NCBI GenBank assembly: GCA_934167305.1
Contig: CAKPKQ010000019.1
Coordinates: forward strand, 1 to 23,347
DNA: 23,347 bases
Direction: 5' to 3'
Source of the DNA: an uncultured Clostridia bacterium
GTDB lineage: Bacteria > Bacillota > Clostridia > TANB77 > CAG-508
Under the pieces are notes generated by a model. That model did no database searches. It was not told where the DNA came from and saw only the letters and a program-made list of their open reading frames with translations. Made by a program: the position numbers and the translations under genes. Shown here piece after piece: positions 14,768 through 22,408 of this stretch (position 1 is the first letter of the stretch; the number at the start of each line of letters is the position of its first letter).

Positions 14768-16210
14768 TTATTTCTTTCTTCTTCTAACTTGCCATACTAC
14801 AATTCCTGCGACAATTATAACTGCTGGTATAATAAATATTATTAATAACACAATATTTAATTGTCTAGCTGTAACATCATATGTATCAACTGACTCAGTT
14901 GTTTTACGAATTGTAATATTGTCTTCTCTATCAGTTAAATATGACACTGTATTTAGTAATACATCTTCATTATTATAAAATTCTATTGGATATTTCATAT
15001 TATATGATATTTGCATATTTGTTGCAAACATTGTATTAGAAAATATTATTGCTTTTGACTTAGTATTTTCATCTATAGCTTTTGTAAGCATTGCTGCAAC
15101 AACAGCATTTTTTGCATCTTTATCACTTGATATTTTATTTTTACTTCCATTTGTCAAATCTGTACGTAAAAATGCTTTGTTACTAGTTGTAGCCATAGTT
15201 TCAACTGTTACATTTTTCTTTTCTAATTCTTCTGCAGAATCAAATGTTAATTCACCTGCATTTAACATACATATATTTAATTCCATATTAATGTTTTTTA
15301 CAATTTCAGAATCACTGTTTATTTTTGTAACAATAAAGCTTGGAGCTCCTGAAATCATATTTTGATCATTTCCTTCTAAAATTAGTCCATCAGAGACCTT
15401 CACTCCATACTCATCCAAAACTTTTTGGAAGTTAGGTGTTTTTATATTATCTAAGTTTGGATCTAATAATAGTAATAAATTTCCACCATTTTTTATATAT
15501 TTTAAAATTTCATCTTTTTCCTTAACAGAAATGTCATCTTTTAAAGATGTAATAACTAGCAATTTACAGTCTTCTGGCACACTTCCAGTTTTTAATAAAT
15601 CTATAAATTCTACTTCATTTATCTCTGCACTAAGAGCTGTTTCTAATGAATTAAAATATGCTTCTGTATAAAGGTCATGACCTGTCAAAAAACATATTTT
15701 AGGTTTTACATTTGTAATAACATCTAATATTGTATTTGTCATAGACTCTTCTGTAGTGTCTATTTGTTGATATGTTGTGTAATCATATGTATATAAGTCA
15801 TTACTTGTTAATATTTTTGATTTTGATTCACTTTCTATAACAATAAAAGAATCCGCATCTGTTACACCATATTGCTTTTTCCATTCTGTTTTTGAAACCA
15901 AATCACTAAGTTCCTCAACTTTTATATTGTTGTTTAAAGCAGCATATTTATATGCAAAATCTTTTACATATTCAGTCATATTATATACTGTAATTGTAAC
16001 TTCTTGGTCTAAATTTTTAAGCTTATCTTTTGTTTGTTGCGAAATAGAATAAATTTTATCTGTTGTAAAATCTAAATCACTTATATTTGCCTTTTTTACA
16101 AAATAACTAATTGCAATAAAAGCACATATTATAATTGCAAAAAGCAAAATAGTAAGTACAATGCTTTGTAGCCACTTCTTTTTTATAATTTCTATAAATT
16201 TATCTTTCAT
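14768..16210 (-). CDS. GldG-family ABC-transporter auxiliary membrane protein
   Basis: The 480-residue protein has an N-terminal membrane helix (SIVLTILLFAIIICAFIAISYFV, about 15-37) and a large extracellular domain. The domain holds the family's typical elements: LDFTTDKIYSISQQTKDKLKNL, VTITVYNM near residue 74, KPKICFLTGHDLY near 170, CKLLVITSLKDDIS and YIKNGGNLLLLLDPN near 240-250. A C-terminal helix (VLLIIFIIPAVIIVAGIVVWQV) and an RRRKK stop-transfer tail end it. GldG-like proteins accompany GldA/GldF ABC modules. In Bacteroidota these were linked to gliding, but in clostridia they are found without gliding and the substrate is unknown. It is third in the operon, 18 bases after the permease, with AAAGGA upstream of its ATG. 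Confidence 0.82.
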   Translation of the reverse strand: MKDKFIEIIKKKWLQSIVLTILLFAIIICAFIAISYFVKKANISDLDFTTDKIYSISQQTKDKLKNLDQEVTITVYNMTEYVKDFAYKYAALNNNIKVEELSDLVSKTEWKKQYGVTDADSFIVIESESKSKILTSNDLYTYDYTTYQQIDTTEESMTNTILDVITNVKPKICFLTGHDLYTEAYFNSLETALSAEINEVEFIDLLKTGSVPEDCKLLVITSLKDDISVKEKDEILKYIKNGGNLLLLLDPNLDNIKTPNFQKVLDEYGVKVSDGLILEGNDQNMISGAPSFIVTKINSDSEIVKNINMELNICMLNAGELTFDSAEELEKKNVTVETMATTSNKAFLRTDLTNGSKNKISSDKDAKNAVVAAMLTKAIDENTKSKAIIFSNTMFATNMQISYNMKYPIEFYNNEDVLLNTVSYLTDREDNITIRKTTESVDTYDVTARQLNIVLLIIFIIPAVIIVAGIVVWQVRRRKK

Positions 16211-16228
16211 GCTTTTTCATCCTTTCTA

Positions 16229-16912
16229 TTATTTTATTGATTTTTTTCTTTGCATAATAATAATTGTAAATAAAATAAATACTATTGTTATTCCCACTAG
16301 GTTAACAACCTCAGATACCGATATAAGCCCTGCTGGGAATTTTTGATAACTACTCATTAAATCAATAATAGAAAAGCTACTATTAATATTTGGTAAAAAC
16401 CATGAACTTACAAAAAACACTATTGTTATAACTGCTGAAATAATTTGGTTTTCTGTTAAGCTAGATATAAACATTCCTATAGAAATTGCAGCCATTGCAA
16501 CTAGTAAAAATCCTAGTATCATAACAAGTGTTGGGGCTAAACTTGGAGCTTTAAAAAAGCATAAAATTGCATAATAAACAATAGAAAATACTAATGTTAT
16601 TACTATTACACTAACACCTGCCAAAAATTTTCCAAGTACAATTTCTGTAATACTTCTAGGAGATGTTAATAACAATTGCTCTGTTCCATTTTTTCTTTCT
16701 TCTGCAAACATTCTCATTGTTAATATTGGAACAATAATTAATAAGCCATATCTTGCAGTATTAAAATATAATGCTCCCATATCATAACCATTATTTAAAA
16801 ATGTTGTTAAATAAAAGAATAAACTAAATATTAATAAAAATACACCAATTGTTATATAACCTGTAGGAGATAAAAAATAACTTTTTAATTCTTTTTTATA
16901 TATTGCAAACAT
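16229..16912 (-). CDS. ABC-2 type permease (GldF-like)
   Basis: The 227-residue protein has six predicted membrane helices and starts MFAIYKKELKSYFLSPTGYITIGVFLL, the classic ABC-2 permease opening in which KEL(K)SYF precedes the first helix. The loop FAEERKNGTEQLLLTSPRSITEIVLGKFLAG contains the conserved E-R-K-x-G-T-x-(E/L)-x-L coupling segment that contacts the ATPase. The start codon overlaps the ATPase stop by one base (TAATG), a mark of translational coupling. Together with the ATPase and GldG-like protein it forms an ABC system whose cargo is unknown. Confidence 0.88.
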   Translation of the reverse strand: MFAIYKKELKSYFLSPTGYITIGVFLLIFSLFFYLTTFLNNGYDMGALYFNTARYGLLIIVPILTMRMFAEERKNGTEQLLLTSPRSITEIVLGKFLAGVSVIVITLVFSIVYYAILCFFKAPSLAPTLVMILGFLLVAMAAISIGMFISSLTENQIISAVITIVFFVSSWFLPNINSSFSIIDLMSSYQKFPAGLISVSEVVNLVGITIVFILFTIIIMQRKKSIK

Positions 16913-17919
16913 TACTCTTTTCCCCCTTTGCTTTGAGCTTTCTTTTCTTCTTTTTCGTTTATTTCTTCTTTTGGTTCTTCTTTTTTATCAGAATCAATTA
17001 ATTTTATAAATGCTTCTTCCAATGTAGACTCATCCTTTTTAAGTTCCAAAATTGTGATATCTTCTTTTGGTAAAACTTCAAATAATTTCTTTCTTAAGTC
17101 CACATTTTCTGCTGATGTTATGGCATATTGTTTTGTGCCATCTTTGTTATTTTTAACTAATTTAATTTTTTCTATTTCACTAATAACTTCTTTTAAACTA
17201 TCCATTTTTTTGTCTTTGTCCTCAACAGTAACAAGAATAGTATTTTTTTCTTTTGTTTTATTTTCTAAGTTTTCTGGAGTATCTATTGCAATAATTTTGC
17301 CACTATTAATAATTATTACTCTTTCACAAATTTGACTTACTTCTGATAAAATATGGCTACTTAAAATTACAGTATGCTTTTTCCCTAGTTCTTTTATCAA
17401 ACTTCTAATTTCAGTAATTTGTTTTGGGTCAAGCCCCACTGTAGGTTCATCAAGAATTATCACTTCTGGGTTTCCAACTAATGCTCCTGCCATACTTACT
17501 CTTTGTTTATATCCTCTTGATAAATTCTTAATCAATTTATTTTGTACATCTTTTAAACCTGTTTCTTCAAGTGCTTTTTCTACAATTTCCTTTCTATCTT
17601 TAGACTTAACACCTTTTAGTTCTGCCATATAATTTACAAATTCTTTAGCTGTTAGTTCTGTATATAAAGGAACCCCCTCTGGCATATACCCAATTTGTTT
17701 TTTAGCTTTCTTTGCCTTTTTTACAATATCAAACCCATTAATAATAATTTGCCCTTCCGTAGGCTCAATAAATCCTGTTATCATATTCATAGTTGTAGTT
17801 TTTCCTGCTCCATTAGGGCCTAAAAAACCAACAACTTCGCCATCTTTAACTGTAAAACTAATATTGTCTACGGCCTTGATATTAGGATATTTTTTCGTGA
17901 CATTTTTTACTTCTATCAC
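16912..17919 (-). CDS. ABC transporter ATP-binding protein (GldA-like)
   Basis: The 335-residue protein contains Walker A GPNGAGKT (residues 34-41), a Q-loop at KQIGYMPEG, the signature LSRGYKQR (a variant of LSGGQ), Walker B VIILDEPTVGLDP and the switch-histidine segment VILSSHI. A C-terminal domain with the pattern ITILELKKDESTLEEAFIKL is common in ABC-2 exporters. A highly charged Glu/Lys tail (EEPKEEINEKEEKKAQSKGGKE) of about 25 residues follows, which may be lineage-specific. It energises the partner permease at the inner face of the membrane. The start is GTG 17919 with AGGAGG eight bases upstream. It leads the three-gene operon from the promoter at 17967-17995. Confidence 0.92.
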   Translation of the reverse strand: MIEVKNVTKKYPNIKAVDNISFTVKDGEVVGFLGPNGAGKTTTMNMITGFIEPTEGQIIINGFDIVKKAKKAKKQIGYMPEGVPLYTELTAKEFVNYMAELKGVKSKDRKEIVEKALEETGLKDVQNKLIKNLSRGYKQRVSMAGALVGNPEVIILDEPTVGLDPKQITEIRSLIKELGKKHTVILSSHILSEVSQICERVIIINSGKIIAIDTPENLENKTKEKNTILVTVEDKDKKMDSLKEVISEIEKIKLVKNNKDGTKQYAITSAENVDLRKKLFEVLPKEDITILELKKDESTLEEAFIKLIDSDKKEEPKEEINEKEEKKAQSKGGKE

Positions 17920-17966
17920 TTTAGATTCCTCCTTTTTCTTGTTTCCGTATGTTTTTATACCTCGTT

Positions 17967-17995
17967 ATCTTATCACTATCTTATTTTCATGGCAA
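17967..17995 (-). promoter_or_regulatory. Putative promoter of the GldA-F-G-like operon
   Basis: On the minus strand TTGCCA (17990-17995), 17 bases, then TAAGAT (17967-17972), about 48 bases before the GTG start. Confidence 0.5.
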
Positions 17996-18065
17996 TGTTT
18001 TTATAAATATTTCACATAGAATTTACATTTTTTGAATATAAATCAAATCAAAGAGGTGTAATTCT

Positions 18066-18674
18066 ATGGAATTTATTTATCCATTTTTTATTTCATTTTT
18101 AATGATTTTTGTAAGCGAACTCGGAGACAAAACTCAACTTTTGGTTTTATCATTTTCAGGAAAAGATAAAACATTCAAAATTTTATTAGGTGTAGCACTT
18201 GGTTCTTTTTTCAGCCATGGTTTAGCAATTTTATTTGGAAGTAGCTTAGCACTTTTTGAAAATCCAATTTTGCACCACACAATTGAATTAATTACATATT
18301 CTTCTTTTATTATAATGGGTATTCTCTCTTTGCTTCCAAAAAAAGAAAAATTAGTAATGGATAATTCTAAAAAAGAAAACTTATTATATAAAATTACAAA
18401 TTTAAAAATTAATTACTGTATTCTAATTGCATTATGTATAATGATTGGAGAACTTGGAGACAAAACTTTTTTAGCATCAATTGGGCTTGGTATTCAATAT
18501 TCAGACTATAAACTTTCTTTAATTTTAGGAGCAATTTTCGCAATGGTCGCATGTGATTACATTGCAATAATCTTAGGAAAATTTTTAAATAAATACATTT
18601 CTGAGCGAACAATGCAAAAATTCTCTGGAATTTTATTTTTGATTTTTGGATTTATCGGTTTTATTTCAATGTAA
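18066..18674 (+). CDS. GDT1/TMEM165 (UPF0016) family divalent-cation exporter
   Basis: The 202-residue protein is built of two homologous halves, each carrying the family signature E-x-G-D-K-(T/S): E18-L-G-D-K-T23 and E129-L-G-D-K-T134. About six hydrophobic helices surround them. The family moves Mn2+ (and Ca2+) out of the cytoplasm or into compartments in exchange for protons, with the acidic residues of the two motifs lining the path. A Lys-rich loop (LLPKKEKLVMDNSKKENLLYK) separates the halves. AGAGGTG lies just upstream of the ATG. I looked for a yybP-ykoY manganese riboswitch, which often precedes such genes, but the 80-base leader is too short and lacks its fold. Confidence 0.9.
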   Translation: MEFIYPFFISFLMIFVSELGDKTQLLVLSFSGKDKTFKILLGVALGSFFSHGLAILFGSSLALFENPILHHTIELITYSSFIIMGILSLLPKKEKLVMDNSKKENLLYKITNLKINYCILIALCIMIGELGDKTFLASIGLGIQYSDYKLSLILGAIFAMVACDYIAIILGKFLNKYISERTMQKFSGILFLIFGFIGFISM

Positions 18675-18675
18675 A

Positions 18676-18704
18676 TTGCTTTTTTAGCTCGTAAGTGTTA
18701 TAAT
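18676..18704 (+). promoter_or_regulatory. Promoter of yhbY
   Basis: TTGCTT (18676-18681), exactly 17 bases, perfect TATAAT (18699-18704), about 37 bases before the yhbY ATG. It starts two bases after the upstream stop codon, so yhbY need not depend on readthrough. Confidence 0.65.
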
Positions 18705-18740
18705 TATATAGTCAAAACTAAATAGGAAAGAGGAATAATT

Positions 18741-19028
18741 ATGACAAGTAAACAAAGAGCTTACTTAAGGGGCTTAGCAAACTCAATTGATCCAATTTTT
18801 CAAATTGGCAAATCTGGACTATCTGAAAATTTATTAAAACAATTAGATGACGCCTTAGAGGCAAGAGAATTAATTAAAATAAATGTATTAGAAAATTCTG
18901 GCGAAGATGTAAAATCTTTAGGTAATACAATTGCAAACAGCATAAATGCTGAATGTGTTCAAACTGTAGGAAATAAAATCACTTTATACAGAGCTAGAAA
19001 GAAAAATCCAATTATTTTACCAGATTAA
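18741..19028 (+). CDS. yhbY: YhbY family ribosome assembly RNA-binding protein (CRM domain)
   Basis: The 95-residue protein is a single CRM domain and opens MTSKQRAYLRGLANSIDPIFQIGKSGLSENLLKQLDDALEARELIKINVLENS. The loop motif FQIGKSGL corresponds to the conserved GxxG RNA-binding turn of the family. It ends with NKITLYRARKKNPIILPD, the usual YhbY finish. The family binds pre-50S ribosomal particles. Length is normal (about 95-100). GGAAAGAGGA lies just upstream of the ATG. The gene has its own promoter and a strong terminator. Confidence 0.95.
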   Translation: MTSKQRAYLRGLANSIDPIFQIGKSGLSENLLKQLDDALEARELIKINVLENSGEDVKSLGNTIANSINAECVQTVGNKITLYRARKKNPIILPD

Positions 19029-19073
19029 AAATGAATCTTAAGAACTTCTGAGAGTTCTTAAGATTCATTTTTT
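19027..19073. terminator. Strong bidirectional terminator between yhbY and the CmpB-like gene
   Basis: Bases 19027-19046 are perfectly complementary to 19053-19072 (20 base pairs, six-base loop), with A-run on the left and T-run on the right. The stem contains the yhbY stop and the final codons and stop of the convergent gene. Confidence 0.92.
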
Positions 19074-19774
19074 AGTAAATCTCTTACAAATACTTGGTTA
19101 CCTTCTCTATCCTTTGTTCGTAAATTTGGAAAAGTTTTTCTCATACGCTCATTTGTAAAATAATCATTTTCAATTTTATAAATTATACTTGTATTATTTT
19201 TTGTCTCAATTGCTTCATTATAATATGTTGCTATTGCACGTTTTTCATAAGTATTTATACTCCATATGGTCACAAGCATATCAACTAGTAAAAATATTGC
19301 AAATGCAATTTCAACAGGCCACTTTATTTTGCTTGAAATTTTATTTACCAATTTATCCATTCTAGGTTTAACAAACTTCATCATGCCAATTGTTAAAAAT
19401 CCCCAAAACAATGAATATAATGTACAAATTCTGCCATTTATGTCTTTACCTGTGTATGAATAATCCCAAAACCTGGCACCGTATATAGCTTCTATACAAT
19501 AACTTAATAAATACTCTACAACAGACCCAATTAGGTAGCCTAACACAAATAATTTAAAGTAATTTTTGTTATCAACTTTGTTTAGTAAAATTACTAAACA
19601 TGTTCCACCAACTCCATATATTGGGCAAAAAGGTCCCCATATAAAGCCTTTTCTACTCTCCCATACACCCATGGTAATTCTTGCATATAAAGTTTCTATT
19701 ACTAATCCTAAAATGCTAAACAATACAAAATACCAAAAGATTTGGTGTACATTAATTTTATTTTCTTTTTCCAT
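19058..19774 (-). CDS. CmpB-type putative ABC-transporter permease-like membrane protein (PF06541-like)
   Basis: The product has 238 residues from ATG 19774, preferred because AGGTG sits seven bases before it. An in-frame GTG at 19783 is part of that site. The first helix is WYFVLFSILGLVIETLYARI, followed by WESRKGFIWGPFCPIYGVGG, VLGYLIGSVVEYLLSYCIEAIYGARFWDYSYTGKDINGRICTLYSLFWGF. This Gly/Trp/Tyr-rich core, with five to six helices, is diagnostic of the 'putative ABC-transporter type IV' family. No function has been demonstrated for it to my knowledge. A polar C-terminal domain of about 50 residues (ATYYNEAIETKNNTSII...) follows the last helix. It is transcribed alone. Confidence 0.8.
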   Translation of the reverse strand: MEKENKINVHQIFWYFVLFSILGLVIETLYARITMGVWESRKGFIWGPFCPIYGVGGTCLVILLNKVDNKNYFKLFVLGYLIGSVVEYLLSYCIEAIYGARFWDYSYTGKDINGRICTLYSLFWGFLTIGMMKFVKPRMDKLVNKISSKIKWPVEIAFAIFLLVDMLVTIWSINTYEKRAIATYYNEAIETKNNTSIIYKIENDYFTNERMRKTFPNLRTKDREGNQVFVRDLLKNES

Positions 19775-19838
19775 ATATTTCACCTGTTTTAATTATATCT
19801 TAGCTATATAATTTTTTCCAGTATTTTTGCCATTTTTG

Positions 19839-19867
19839 TTGACAGGATTTAAAAATCGTGGTATTAT
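19839..19867 (+). promoter_or_regulatory. Promoter of tRNA-Arg
   Basis: A perfect TTGACA (19839-19844), 17 bases, TATTAT (19862-19867), 38 bases before the tRNA 5' end. A TATAAT three bases further gives a less usual 20-base spacing. Confidence 0.8.
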
Positions 19868-19905
19868 AATACATGCAAATAGATGAATATTTTCTATTCA
19901 TTAAT

Positions 19906-19982
<77 letters not shown>

Positions 19983-19984
19983 TT

Positions 19985-20013
19985 ATCAAGGGTATTAACC
20001 CTTGATTTTTTTT
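19985..20013 (+). terminator. Terminator of tRNA-Arg
   Basis: ATCAAGGGT (19985-19993) and ACCCTTGAT (19998-20006) with a four-base loop and eight Ts. Confidence 0.92.
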
Positions 20014-20052
20014 GTTCAATTTCTAAATGCTTCCAGTTTTTAGTCATAAAAT

Positions 20053-20081
20053 TTGCTTTTCATGCATAAATATAGTATAAT
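20053..20081 (+). promoter_or_regulatory. Promoter P1 of the small cysteine-rich protein gene
   Basis: TTGCTT (20053-20058), 17 bases, perfect TATAAT (20076-20081). From four bases before the -35 to the -10 it is similar to promoter P2 at 20401: 28 of 37 bases are identical by hand alignment. Confidence 0.75.
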
Positions 20082-20144
20082 GTCAGGTACAACATAATTG
20101 TTGTTGAGATTTATGTGTTTTATTGGATGAAAGGAGACACTATT

Positions 20145-20306
20145 ATGACAGACATTAAAAAAGAAACTGAAATCAGTAAGACCGCAGAAACTGCTTCTCA
20201 GCAGAAAAATCACACAAGTGATGATTGCTTCTTTTGCGAACAGTTTCAGCACAATTGCTATGGGCATGAAGTTTGCCCTCGTACACAGCAGACCAGTAAT
20301 CGATAA
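20145..20306 (+). CDS. Small protein with one four-cysteine module, unknown family
   Basis: The 53-residue protein starts at ATG 20145, eight bases after AAAGGAGA. In-frame codons upstream (from 20115) overlap that site. The first half is polar and probably unstructured (TDIKKETEISKTAETASQQKNHTSDD). The second half holds C28-x2-C31-x6-C38-x5-C44, with His at 36 and 41, a likely zinc or iron-sulfur site. There is no signal peptide and no membrane helix. It has its own promoter (20053-20081) and terminator (20325-20354). Codon choice (CAG for Gln, ACC, CGT) is unlike neighbouring genes, suggesting transfer. I do not recognise the family. The neighbouring 117-residue gene encodes three related-looking modules. 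Confidence 0.65.
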   Translation: MTDIKKETEISKTAETASQQKNHTSDDCFFCEQFQHNCYGHEVCPRTQQTSNR

Positions 20307-20324
20307 AATTTGTTAAATCTCGGC

Positions 20325-20354
20325 GGAGCTCTATAATAAGAGCTCCTTCTTTTT
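20325..20354 (+). terminator. Terminator of the small cysteine-rich gene
   Basis: GGAGCTC (20325-20331) and GAGCTCC (20340-20346), eight-base loop, followed by TTCTTTTT. Confidence 0.85.
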
Positions 20355-20400
20355 GTTATGGTATGAAAAACATCACATATTTTTCTTTATGCCACAAAAT

Positions 20401-20429
20401 TTGCATTTCTTATGTAAACGTGGTATAAT
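20401..20429 (+). promoter_or_regulatory. Promoter P2 of the triple four-cysteine protein gene
   Basis: TTGCAT (20401-20406), 17 bases, perfect TATAAT (20424-20429), about 36 bases before the ATG. It resembles P1 at 20053-20081. Confidence 0.75.
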
Positions 20430-20465
20430 ATTATTTGCAACTCTATAATTTAGGAGGTTACAAAT

Positions 20466-20819
20466 ATGTTGCAGAAAGAAATCAAAAAGCAAATTTGTAT
20501 CAAATGCTCACGGCAGAGTGTGTGCATTAATGCACATTCAGAAAAAGCAGTAAGTGACAAATCCTGTTTCAAAGAAACTGGATGCCTTCACTGTCTGGTA
20601 AGAACAACTTGCACAAATGCCACAAAAGGCAAAGAAGCTTTTGAACTTCCCAGTCGACTGCACGGCACAGATATTCCTGTCTGCTACCGTGCACCTCAAA
20701 ACTGTAATGAGTGTTCCAGAGCAACCCATTGTAAAAACAAAAACTTTAAAACTTTTGCTTTGAACTATCAGGATTATGAAACTCCGCTCTGCTTCAGCAG
20801 ATTTCATTCAACCAAATGA
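20466..20819 (+). CDS. Cysteine-rich protein of three tandem four-cysteine modules, unknown family
   Basis: The 117-residue protein has an AGGAGG eight bases before its ATG. It contains exactly 12 cysteines in three modules: C11-x2-C14-x5-C20-x13-C34-F, C40-x2-C43-x5-C49-x23-C73-Y and C80-x2-C83-x5-C89-x19-C109-F. Each begins C-x2-C-x5-C, and each fourth cysteine is followed by an aromatic residue. Several positions around the cysteines recur, for example Ser/Leu then Arg or Val after the second Cys. This suggests three metal centres (zinc or [4Fe-4S]). There is no signal peptide, so it is probably cytoplasmic and reduced. It has its own promoter and terminator. G+C by hand count is 120 of 300 bases (20521-20820), above most neighbouring coding regions, and it uses CTG and CGG codons. 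I do not recognise the family and assign no function. Confidence 0.75.
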   Translation: MLQKEIKKQICIKCSRQSVCINAHSEKAVSDKSCFKETGCLHCLVRTTCTNATKGKEAFELPSRLHGTDIPVCYRAPQNCNECSRATHCKNKNFKTFALNYQDYETPLCFSRFHSTK

Positions 20820-20827
20820 AGCAACAT

Positions 20828-20861
20828 AAAATCACAGTTAGAAAATCTAACTGTGATTTTT
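20828..20861. terminator. Bidirectional terminator between the cysteine-rich gene and the M18 peptidase
   Basis: AAAATCACAGTTAGA (20828-20842) is perfectly complementary to 20846-20860 around a three-base loop, with Ts after it. It serves both convergent genes. Confidence 0.92.
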
Positions 20862-20863
20862 AT

Positions 20864-22273
20864 TTATGCATTCTTCCAAAATGCTTCATATCCTCTATGT
20901 GCTTCATATAAATCTAATTTGCTTGTAACTTCATAAGGTGAATGCATTGAAAGTACTGGAACACCACAATCAATAACATCTATTCCTTTATTAGCTAAAA
21001 TATATGCTATTGTGCCTCCACCTCCAATGTCAACTTTTCCAAGCTCAGCAATTTGGTATCTAACATCATTTTCTTCAAATATTTTTCTAACTTCTGCAAC
21101 AAATTCAGCATTTGCGTCAGACGCACCAGATTTTCCTCTAGCACCTGTATATTTATTAAGTCCAATTCCTCTTCCTAAATATGATGCATTATTCTTTTCT
21201 GAAACATTTGCGTAAATTGGGTCTAAACCTGCGTCTACATCTGCTGATAACATTTTAGAATTACAGAAAACTTTTTCTAATAAATTAGGTCTATTTACTC
21301 CTAATTTATTTAATATCTCTGAAATAAATGTATCAAACACATGTGATTCCATACCTGTATTTCCCATGCTTCCTATTTCTTCTTTGTCAGATATAATGCA
21401 AACTGCTGTCTTAACAGGGTTTTGTACATTCATTAAAGCTGTTAAAGATGCATAAACACAAATTTTATCATCTTGTCCATAACCTGCAACCATACTATTA
21501 TCAAATCCCATACTTCTACAAGGCATTGCTGGTACTAATTCAATCTCTGAGCTCAACAAATCTTTTTCTGTTATTCCATATTTTTCATTTAGAATATTTA
21601 AAATATTTAATTTTACAGAATCAGAAATTTCACTACCAATTGGCATACTTCCAATTAGTAAGTTTAAGTCTTCCCCTTCAATTCCATCTGCCAATTTTTT
21701 CTTCATTTGGTCTTGTGCTAAATGTGGTAATAAATCTGTAATTGTAAATATTGGATCATTCATATCTTCCCCTATATTTACAGTTATTTTTTCACCATTT
21801 GTTTTAACTATTACTCCATGTATTGCTAGTGGAATTGTAGTCCATTGATATTTTTTAATTCCACCATAATAATGTGTTTTTAAGTAAGCAAATTCAGAAT
21901 CTTCATATAGTGGATTTGGTTTTAAATCTAATCTTGGTGAATCTGCATGTGCTCCAATTATATTTATTCCCTCTTCAATGTTTTTCTCTCCTATAACTGC
22001 TAAATACATGCTTTTTCCACGATTATTCCAGTAAATTTTATCTCCTGGTCTTAAACTTTCACAATCTTTAATATCTTTAAATCCATTTTGATGTGCTATT
22101 TCTATTGAAGTATTTATAATTTCTCTTTCTGTTTTTGACTTATTCATATAATCTATATAACCTTTTGCAAAGTCAAAAATTTGCTGTTTTTGTTCTGCTG
22201 TTTTAGAGTTCCAGCCATTTTCTTTTTTATTAAATAATTTATTTTTTAATTCTTCTGCTTCTTTCTTATCCAT
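20864..22273 (-). CDS. M18 family metallo-aminopeptidase (aspartyl aminopeptidase type)
   Basis: The 469-residue protein shows the whole M18 pattern: NIIGAHADSPRLDLKPNPLYED (metal ligand H109 followed by Asp), the TTIPLAIHG segment, AVCIISDKEEIGSMGNTGM (catalytic and metal-binding glutamates), MLSADVDAGLDPIYANV (bridging aspartate) and CGVPVLSMHSPYEVTSKLDLYEAHR (C-terminal metal-binding His). The family uses two metal ions, usually zinc or cobalt, and removes N-terminal, often acidic, residues from peptides as a large dodecameric cytosolic shell. Length is normal (about 430-480). It starts at ATG 22273 with GGAG about eight bases upstream and is transcribed alone. The exact substrate preference cannot be read from sequence. 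Confidence 0.93.
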   Translation of the reverse strand: MDKKEAEELKNKLFNKKENGWNSKTAEQKQQIFDFAKGYIDYMNKSKTEREIINTSIEIAHQNGFKDIKDCESLRPGDKIYWNNRGKSMYLAVIGEKNIEEGINIIGAHADSPRLDLKPNPLYEDSEFAYLKTHYYGGIKKYQWTTIPLAIHGVIVKTNGEKITVNIGEDMNDPIFTITDLLPHLAQDQMKKKLADGIEGEDLNLLIGSMPIGSEISDSVKLNILNILNEKYGITEKDLLSSEIELVPAMPCRSMGFDNSMVAGYGQDDKICVYASLTALMNVQNPVKTAVCIISDKEEIGSMGNTGMESHVFDTFISEILNKLGVNRPNLLEKVFCNSKMLSADVDAGLDPIYANVSEKNNASYLGRGIGLNKYTGARGKSGASDANAEFVAEVRKIFEENDVRYQIAELGKVDIGGGGTIAYILANKGIDVIDCGVPVLSMHSPYEVTSKLDLYEAHRGYEAFWKNA

Positions 22274-22408
22274 CTTTAGTCTCCTCTCGTTTTTTTGTTA
22301 TTGTATCACAATATTTTGTAATTAGTATACACAATTTTATAAAAAATTATTTACTTTTCATATTTTTTGTATTTTAATAATACTAATTAATATGAAAGGG
22401 TGATTTCT

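Noticed and set aside
17996..18065. Possible manganese riboswitch (yybP-ykoY) before the GDT1-family gene
   Set aside because: The leader is under 80 bases, A/T-rich and lacks the paired stems of that riboswitch.
20820..20863. Duplicate of the tRNA-Arg 3' end marking the far border of the cysteine-rich segment
   Set aside because: No copy of the T-arm or acceptor sequence is seen here; the only structure is a terminator hairpin.
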